DNA from: Candidatus Nitrosotenuis sp.
GTDB lineage: Archaea > Thermoproteota > Nitrososphaeria > Nitrososphaerales > Nitrosopumilaceae
DNA length: 34,368 nucleotides
Assembly (NCBI GenBank): GCA_004322465.1
Contig: SCVO01000067.1
Location: 1-34,368 of the forward strand
Direction of reading: 5' to 3'
Of this stretch, positions 29,882-34,368 are shown in pieces (the first letter of the stretch is position 1; every line of letters starts with the position of its first letter). Below the pieces are notes generated by a model. The model saw only the letters and a list, made by a program, of their open reading frames with translations, was not told the origin of the DNA and ran no database searches. The position numbers and the translations under genes are program-made.

Positions 29882-32068
29882 ATGATAGACCTCGACAAAT
29901 ACATCGATTCCGTGAGAAAGAAGATCTCCGTAATCCCGAATTTCGACAAGGAGTCTATCGAGTCTCTCCTTGATGCCCTTCCAAACCTCGGCGAGTTCGA
30001 GGTAAAGCAGATCATGCAGGACATCGATTCAATCGTAGAGCCGGAGTATCAGAAACACAAGAGGTCGAAGAACCCAATACTGAGCTTCCCGAGCAAAGAG
30101 GAAGCACAGGGGGAGATCGAGATCGGCGAAGTCTATGCCGGTGATCAGGGGCTAGGGTATCCTTTCGGTCTGAGCAGAGTGGATTTGACCGAAAACATTT
30201 TCGGGGTGGGTCGCGCTGGAAGCGGGAAAACGACTTTTTTGCTGAATCTAATCGACCAGCTCGAGCAGAACAAAATCCGCTATACTGTAATCGACTGGAA
30301 GAACGACTACACTTTCCTGCCGAAGAAATATTCCGACGTTAATCTGGCAACTTACAGGCAGTTTGCCTACAACCCATGGATCAACATACCTCCCGGGATG
30401 GACAGGCGGCTGTGGTGGTTCATAGTACTGGACGTGGTGGCCCACTCCACCGGTCTCTATGTCGCAACACCGAGCCACGTGCTGGAAGCACTCGAGGAGA
30501 TATATGAGATCAAGGACGGAAGGATAAACTCCAAGGACCTGTATCAGTACCTCAAGTCGCAGAACGAATCAAAGAAGAGGGAGGAGTATAACTCTACTGC
30601 GCTCAACAGACTCTTTCTTCTCAACGAGCTACTGGACGACGTCATAAACGTGGATTATGGATTTGATGTGGAGGATATTTTCAAAGACAGCTGGATCATA
30701 CAGATGGCCCCACTGCACGAGGCCGTGTCGTCGTTTCTGATTAACGTTCTCCTATTGTGGGAGTATTACAGGAGGCTATACAAGGGCGTCAGGGCGGACT
30801 GGAAGTCTGCTCCCCACAGCTATTTCCTTGAGAACTTCCACATGTTCATCATGGACGAAGCGCACCTTACCCAATACGGAGGCCACGAACACAAGGACGC
30901 CACGATATTCTCGCCTCCCCCGCTGTCGATCTTCTTCAGCCAAAGCAGGGAGCTCGGCCTTGCAACTTGCGCATTCACTCAGTTTCCGAACATGGTGATG
31001 TCTGCCTTCAAGACAAACGCAGGTACGAAGGTCATACTCAACGTAGTGGAGTCAGACATGAGGGAGGAGCTTGGAGCATCCATCGGCCTGGAGAAAGACG
31101 ATGTGAAGATCCTCGGAAAGCTGGACAGAGGCTTCGCGGTGGTAAATGTGGCGGGGCGAACTAAAAAACCGTTTTTGATGAAGATCCCATTTATCGAGAA
31201 ACCCATCGTAGCGGAGGCCGAGATACTCGCAATCTCGAAGCCCTACATCACAAGGTTGCAGGCGAAGCGTCAGGAGATAGAGAGCAGACTCTTCATGAAC
31301 CATGTAGAAAGGAAGGGCGAGAGCGTGCCTCTGCCCGAGCTGCCGAAGGAGTGCTGGCAGTTCCTCGATCACGTGTTCGGGCATCCCTGGGAGTACCAGC
31401 AGAAGGTCACTGAGGCGTTGGGATTCTCCGACAGGAAGATGGCGAAGGTAAAGGATTTGCTGATCAAGAAGAACCTGATCAGGATAGAGAAGTTTCCTGT
31501 CAAGGTGCACGACAGGATCTACTTCGTACTGACCGCCAACGCGCTTGACCTGTTGCAGACGGTCGGCAAGAGCCCGCAGATGGTAGCCTACTGGAGGTGG
31601 ATCTCCACTAGGCCCGGCTTCCAGCACAGGTTCTTCCAGAACTACATCAGCGTGCAGCACAAGATATTGGGCTGGAAGGGCAGATTGGAATACAGCCTCC
31701 CTAGTAGTGGCAGAAGGGTTGACATACTGGAGGAGAAAGACGGCTATAGAAAAGCGATAGAGCTTGAGCTTTCTACTAGCGATATCGAAAATAAAATCAG
31801 GGTGCTCGACGAGGTTGATGAACTCGTTCTGCTCTACAACGATGAAACGCACTTACAGTTTAGCAGGGCTAAGTTATTGAAAATGAAGGACATACAAGGT
31901 GAGAAAATTTGGATAGGAACAATCAGAGACTATACGGAATTGCTTGAGAATATTATTGCAGACAATGTATCAAAGGCAGCGGAAACATCGGGAAAAGACG
32001 GAAAATCTGGCGAAGGCGTTCCTGAGGACGGCTCCGAGCGGAAACAAGGCGGAGACATCGAAGGTTGA
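29882..32068 (+). CDS. HerA/VirB4-like ATPase 2 with nuclease-like C-terminus
   Basis: A 728-residue motor. P-loop GVGRAGSGKTTF (K116), Walker B MFIMDEAHLTQYGG (D325, E326) and the polar sensor CAFTQFPN are in the order of the FtsK/HerA/VirB4 superfamily. Aromatic and acidic segments precede Walker B. After ~490 a winged-helix-like region (KVTEALGFSDRKMAKVKDLL) is followed by the terminal domain: RRVDILEEKDG and YRKAIELELSTSDIENKI. D614 with E627-x-E629 matches the D…ExE pattern of ATPase 1. It likely couples DNA pumping to cleavage or binding. It follows a two-TM protein and overlaps the coiled-coil gene by 4 bases. Probable motor of DNA transfer or partition; transfer is inference. Confidence 0.82.
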   Translation: MIDLDKYIDSVRKKISVIPNFDKESIESLLDALPNLGEFEVKQIMQDIDSIVEPEYQKHKRSKNPILSFPSKEEAQGEIEIGEVYAGDQGLGYPFGLSRVDLTENIFGVGRAGSGKTTFLLNLIDQLEQNKIRYTVIDWKNDYTFLPKKYSDVNLATYRQFAYNPWINIPPGMDRRLWWFIVLDVVAHSTGLYVATPSHVLEALEEIYEIKDGRINSKDLYQYLKSQNESKKREEYNSTALNRLFLLNELLDDVINVDYGFDVEDIFKDSWIIQMAPLHEAVSSFLINVLLLWEYYRRLYKGVRADWKSAPHSYFLENFHMFIMDEAHLTQYGGHEHKDATIFSPPPLSIFFSQSRELGLATCAFTQFPNMVMSAFKTNAGTKVILNVVESDMREELGASIGLEKDDVKILGKLDRGFAVVNVAGRTKKPFLMKIPFIEKPIVAEAEILAISKPYITRLQAKRQEIESRLFMNHVERKGESVPLPELPKECWQFLDHVFGHPWEYQQKVTEALGFSDRKMAKVKDLLIKKNLIRIEKFPVKVHDRIYFVLTANALDLLQTVGKSPQMVAYWRWISTRPGFQHRFFQNYISVQHKILGWKGRLEYSLPSSGRRVDILEEKDGYRKAIELELSTSDIENKIRVLDEVDELVLLYNDETHLQFSRAKLLKMKDIQGEKIWIGTIRDYTELLENIIADNVSKAAETSGKDGKSGEGVPEDGSERKQGGDIEG

Positions 32069-32958
32069 AGTACAGAGCAAGAAAATCCTATGGTAGCCTC
32101 GGAGGTCTTGGAGGAAGATCCGGCTATTTGAAGCCGAGAGATCACATGGAGGCGTATCGCAGGTTCTCTCCGCCGGAAACGGAATATGAAAGGAAGGTGA
32201 AAGATTCGGTCAGAAGGTCGGAGCTTGCAGGGCCTTCACCGTTATCGCAGAACCGTTCCAGCTACAAGACAAACATTGATCAGATCAAAAACGAAAGCAG
32301 CATGAGCAGAAGCGAAGTCGAACACTTGATCGATGGTGCCATAAACGGCGCATTGGTAGAGATGAAGCGACGATCTGGCTCAGGGGAGATACCTGACGAC
32401 AAATATCAGGCGGTAAAGGAAGAAGCGGAAGCAGTAGGAAAGAGGATAGAAAAAGCCAGAGAAAACGACAATGAAGTCACCGTCGTTGATTTTGTCAACG
32501 ATATACTACAGGAAAAGTTCGACAGGGAAAAAACACAGCATTTATCGGGCTTGAATGAACTGAGGCAGGATCTTGTAAATGAAAAGTGGAACGAGGCAGA
32601 TAGTGTATCGTCAATGGAAGACTTGGAGAAGATAAGCAGCGAGGTCGGGAAAATAAATGACGGATTTTTCAAATATGTGGACTGGCTGGAGGAGCAGAAG
32701 GAAAATCCGAATGAACAGACGCCTTCGTTTGACGATGTGGAGCAAAGGTTTGGAATAATTAAACACGGTTTTGAGGATCTCGAAGGACAGAAACGGGATT
32801 TAAGAGATCAGATGGACAATGACATTGCCGAACTAGAACTTCTTGACAATAGGGTGGGAGAGATGAGAAGGGAAATCGATCTTCCTGATTTTACAAAAGT
32901 CTATGACCAAGAGTACAAAAAAAGAGTTGATTACGATTCGGAGGTCGAAGGCTACTGA
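32065..32958 (+). CDS. Coiled-coil backbone protein
   Basis: A 297-residue protein starting TTG 32065 and overlapping ATPase 2 by four bases. The N-terminus is basic and glycine-rich (KYRARKSYGSLGGLGGRSGY); the rest is charged helix (EVEHLIDGAINGALVEMKRR; KEEAEAVGKRIEKARENDNE; GFEDLEGQKRDLRDQMDNDI), so probably extended coiled coil. Not recognised; a structural or regulatory partner of the ATPase is likely. It is the last solid gene of the operon and converges on integrase 2. Confidence 0.65.
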   Translation: MKYRARKSYGSLGGLGGRSGYLKPRDHMEAYRRFSPPETEYERKVKDSVRRSELAGPSPLSQNRSSYKTNIDQIKNESSMSRSEVEHLIDGAINGALVEMKRRSGSGEIPDDKYQAVKEEAEAVGKRIEKARENDNEVTVVDFVNDILQEKFDREKTQHLSGLNELRQDLVNEKWNEADSVSSMEDLEKISSEVGKINDGFFKYVDWLEEQKENPNEQTPSFDDVEQRFGIIKHGFEDLEGQKRDLRDQMDNDIAELELLDNRVGEMRREIDLPDFTKVYDQEYKKRVDYDSEVEGY

Positions 32959-33098
32959 CGCGCTGCAAGGAATGCGGAACCGATGTGGAGTTGATTCGAC
33001 AGGCAATCAGTGAGATTGTTGAGGAAGTAAGGAAAGCAAGGTCTCAAGCTTCCTCTCAATCGAAGAGAACCTCGCCTCAACCTCGTCGTCCGTCCTAA
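32955..33098 (+). CDS. Possible CxxC miniprotein (47 aa), CTG start
   Basis: A frame from CTG 32955, nine bases after GGAGGT, overlaps the previous stop and encodes TRCKECGTDVELIRQAISEI, then VEEVRKARSQASSQSKRTSP. It begins with a zinc-knuckle half and continues as a helix. It runs antisense to the last 92 bases of integrase 2. No standard start codon exists, so this is tentative. Confidence 0.2.
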   Translation: MTRCKECGTDVELIRQAISEIVEEVRKARSQASSQSKRTSPQPRRPS

Positions 33099-34215
33099 TC
33101 GCAGTAGCGATGTCGAGGGGCTTTCCGCAATGTACGCACTTTGTGGAATCGAAGGAGTTTGGTTGTTTGCATATGTTGCAAATCTGAGGAAGCGTCGCAT
33201 CGACCGCCTTTTCTTTTTCGATGCCGTAGTGCTCAAAGAGTGCCCTATCAACGTCCGCGTTTACTAGGTGCACGTATCTTGCGGGCATCTTTGAGGACGG
33301 CGACCATCCGTGCCTTTTTCTCATTTGCGCCTCTGTCAAAAAATTCGCCGTCATTGTAGCCTCCGAGTGTCTGAAGAGGTTCAGGTAGACGCGCTTTCCA
33401 AGGTTTGCTTTTGCAACAACTTCTAGAATTCTTTTTCTTGCAGCGGCATAAGTCAGCGGTTTTCCATAATTTGTATTTCCTAGCATTATCCACAACGGCG
33501 CATCTGGGTCGTCTTTGTTGGGATGCTTGTCCAAGTAGCTTGCAAGGTCCGGCGTACTCCTTATGAGCCTCACCGGCCTCGGTCCAGTCTTTCCGTCCAC
33601 ATGCAGCACAGCACCGAACTTGTCAAACTTTACATGTTTGATTCTGAGATTCAATATCTCGCCAGGTCTCGTACCTGCCTCTATGTGGCAGTGAACAAAC
33701 GCCCTGTCTCTTAGGTTCTCCCCGCACGCCCTCAGCAACCTTTCCGTGTCGTCTTCGGATATCAGCTCCTCTCTGACAATCCTGTCCTTGACTCGTTTTG
33801 GTTTGATCCACTTTGTTTCAGGCGGATCGCCTACCTCGGCAAAGTTTCGTGTCCCGAGTTTTAGCCACCTGTAGAATCGTTTTAGAATCTTCTTGTGGTC
33901 TACGGTCGTGTTCGTCTCCTGGCCGTCCTCGCTGAACCTCCGATTGACGCTGAAAATTAGGTTCTCTATGTCTTCCTTGGTGGTGTCTGCCCAGTCCTTT
34001 TTCAGCAGCCTGGTGAGGCTGAGTATCATGGAGATGTTTTTTGATCTAGTGGAATCTGCCAGAGATTCGTTGACTAGGACCCTGTCGTATTTTCTGATTA
34101 ATTCTACATTCTTTTCTGAAAACTCCCTTTCGATTATTCTGTACATATTTTGGATTATCGCCTTGTAATCATGTATGATGATCTCGCGGTTTTTTTGACG
34201 TGATAGCCTTTGCAA
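33007..34215 (-). CDS. Tyrosine recombinase 2 with zinc ribbon, at tRNA-Glu
   Basis: A 402-residue integrase. Core-binding domain (KEDIENLIFSVNRRFSEDGQ; KILKRFYRWLKL), then catalytic boxes: Arg in AGTRPGEILNLR, Lys in HVDGKTGPRP, box II LNLFRHS (NxxR; the usual His is Asn), HGW, and Tyr in ARYVHLVNA. The C-terminal zinc ribbon is CNICKQPNSFDSTKCVHCG. TTG 34215 is the start: a TATA-like TTTAATAC (34242-34249) lies about 30 bases upstream, consistent with a leaderless message. The gene starts 45 bases from the 3' end of tRNA-Glu, the usual arrangement of an integrated archaeal element. Homologous to integrase 1 (WRW/FYRW, PPETKWIK, DGKTG segments). Confidence 0.9.
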   Translation of the reverse strand: MQRLSRQKNREIIIHDYKAIIQNMYRIIEREFSEKNVELIRKYDRVLVNESLADSTRSKNISMILSLTRLLKKDWADTTKEDIENLIFSVNRRFSEDGQETNTTVDHKKILKRFYRWLKLGTRNFAEVGDPPETKWIKPKRVKDRIVREELISEDDTERLLRACGENLRDRAFVHCHIEAGTRPGEILNLRIKHVKFDKFGAVLHVDGKTGPRPVRLIRSTPDLASYLDKHPNKDDPDAPLWIMLGNTNYGKPLTYAAARKRILEVVAKANLGKRVYLNLFRHSEATMTANFLTEAQMRKRHGWSPSSKMPARYVHLVNADVDRALFEHYGIEKEKAVDATLPQICNICKQPNSFDSTKCVHCGKPLDIATAIRTDDEVEARFSSIERKLETLLSLLPQQSH

Positions 34216-34241
34216 AGTGTATGACTATACGCTGATGGGGG

Positions 34242-34249
34242 TATTAAAC
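34242..34249 (-). promoter_or_regulatory. TATA-like box of integrase 2
   Basis: TTTAATAC on the minus strand, about 30 bases before TTG 34215 and between the integrase and the tRNA. Fits a leaderless archaeal promoter. Confidence 0.4.
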
Positions 34250-34260
34250 AAGAAGGAGAA

Positions 34261-34336
34261 TGCTCCCGCCGGGATTTGAACCCGGGATCACTGCCTTGAG
34301 AGGGCAGTATGCTTAACCGGACTACACCACAGGAGC
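34261..34336 (-). tRNA. tRNA-Glu (anticodon CTC)
   Basis: A complete 76-base tRNA. Acceptor GCTCCTG (34336-34330) pairs with CGGGAGC (34268-34262) with one G-U; discriminator A at 34261. D stem GTGT/GCAT pairs with G-U closures; anticodon stem CTGCC/GGCAG encloses loop CTCTCAA, giving anticodon CTC; T arm CCGGG-TTCAAAT-CCCGG. CCA is not encoded and there is no intron. It lies upstream of integrase 2, so its 3' part is the probable attachment site of the element. Reads GAG codons. Confidence 0.95.
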
Positions 34337-34368
34337 TTGAACAACCCAAGAATTCTCGCAATTTAAGG

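Noticed and set aside
31052-31852. Long minus-strand frame (266 codons)
   Set aside because: Lies entirely antisense to the well-supported ATPase 2 and reflects its GC-rich third positions.

Overview
The window looks like a chromosomal stretch of an ammonia-oxidising-type archaeon (Nitrososphaerota/Thaumarchaeota). The evidence is an Orc1/Cdc6 initiator, an archaeal Mre11-Rad50 pair, archaeal winged-helix families (TrmB-like, CARF-HTH), leaderless genes with TATA-like boxes about 25-30 nt upstream, T-tract terminators, and two tyrosine recombinases with C-terminal zinc ribbons. The phylum is inferred, not proven.

Layout. 1-5.0 kb: host-like genes (partial winged-helix regulator, secreted PepSY protein, COG4705-type membrane protein, heavy-metal P-type ATPase) plus a decayed integrase. 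5.0-8.6 kb, minus strand: a short Orc1/Cdc6, a two-gene cassette (unknown protein and PLD-like protein), and integrase 1. 8.8-11.9 kb, plus strand: three Cys-rich zinc-finger miniproteins, a HerA/VirB4-like ATPase with a C-terminal nuclease-like domain, a DUF2958-like protein and an acidic protein. 11.9-16.5 kb: a CARF-HTH regulator divergent from an operon encoding a ubiquitin-like protein, an E2-fold protein without cysteine, a JAB-E1 fusion and a TIR protein, followed by a TIR-membrane-zinc protein. 17.1-18.7 kb: a toxin-antitoxin-like pair (winged helix/degenerate nucleotidyltransferase/HEPN protein plus nucleotidyltransferase) behind tandem palindromes. 18.8-22.4 kb: Mre11-Rad50. 22.5-27.0 kb: AT-rich cargo (zinc/HEPN-like protein; coiled-coil plus HExxH protein) flanking a TrmB-like regulator. 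27.2-33.0 kb, plus strand: a tightly overlapping backbone operon with an AAA+ ATPase, a zinc-finger/HTH protein, a two-TM protein, a second HerA-like ATPase-nuclease and a coiled-coil protein. 33.0-34.3 kb: integrase 2 next to tRNA-Glu(CTC).

Interpretation. Integrase 2 at the 3' side of the tRNA suggests an integrated element occupying most of the window, with its right edge at the tRNA. Two homologous integrases about 25 kb apart suggest nested or composite integration. The zinc-finger/ATPase genes look like the element's DNA-processing or transfer backbone. The region between 11.9 and 27 kb reads as a defence island. Its most notable part is an archaeal ubiquitin-like conjugation operon directly joined to a TIR effector and facing a CARF-type sensor-regulator. 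Several genes appear to start at non-standard codons behind good ribosome binding sites (ATA 759, ATC 11439, CTG 21278).
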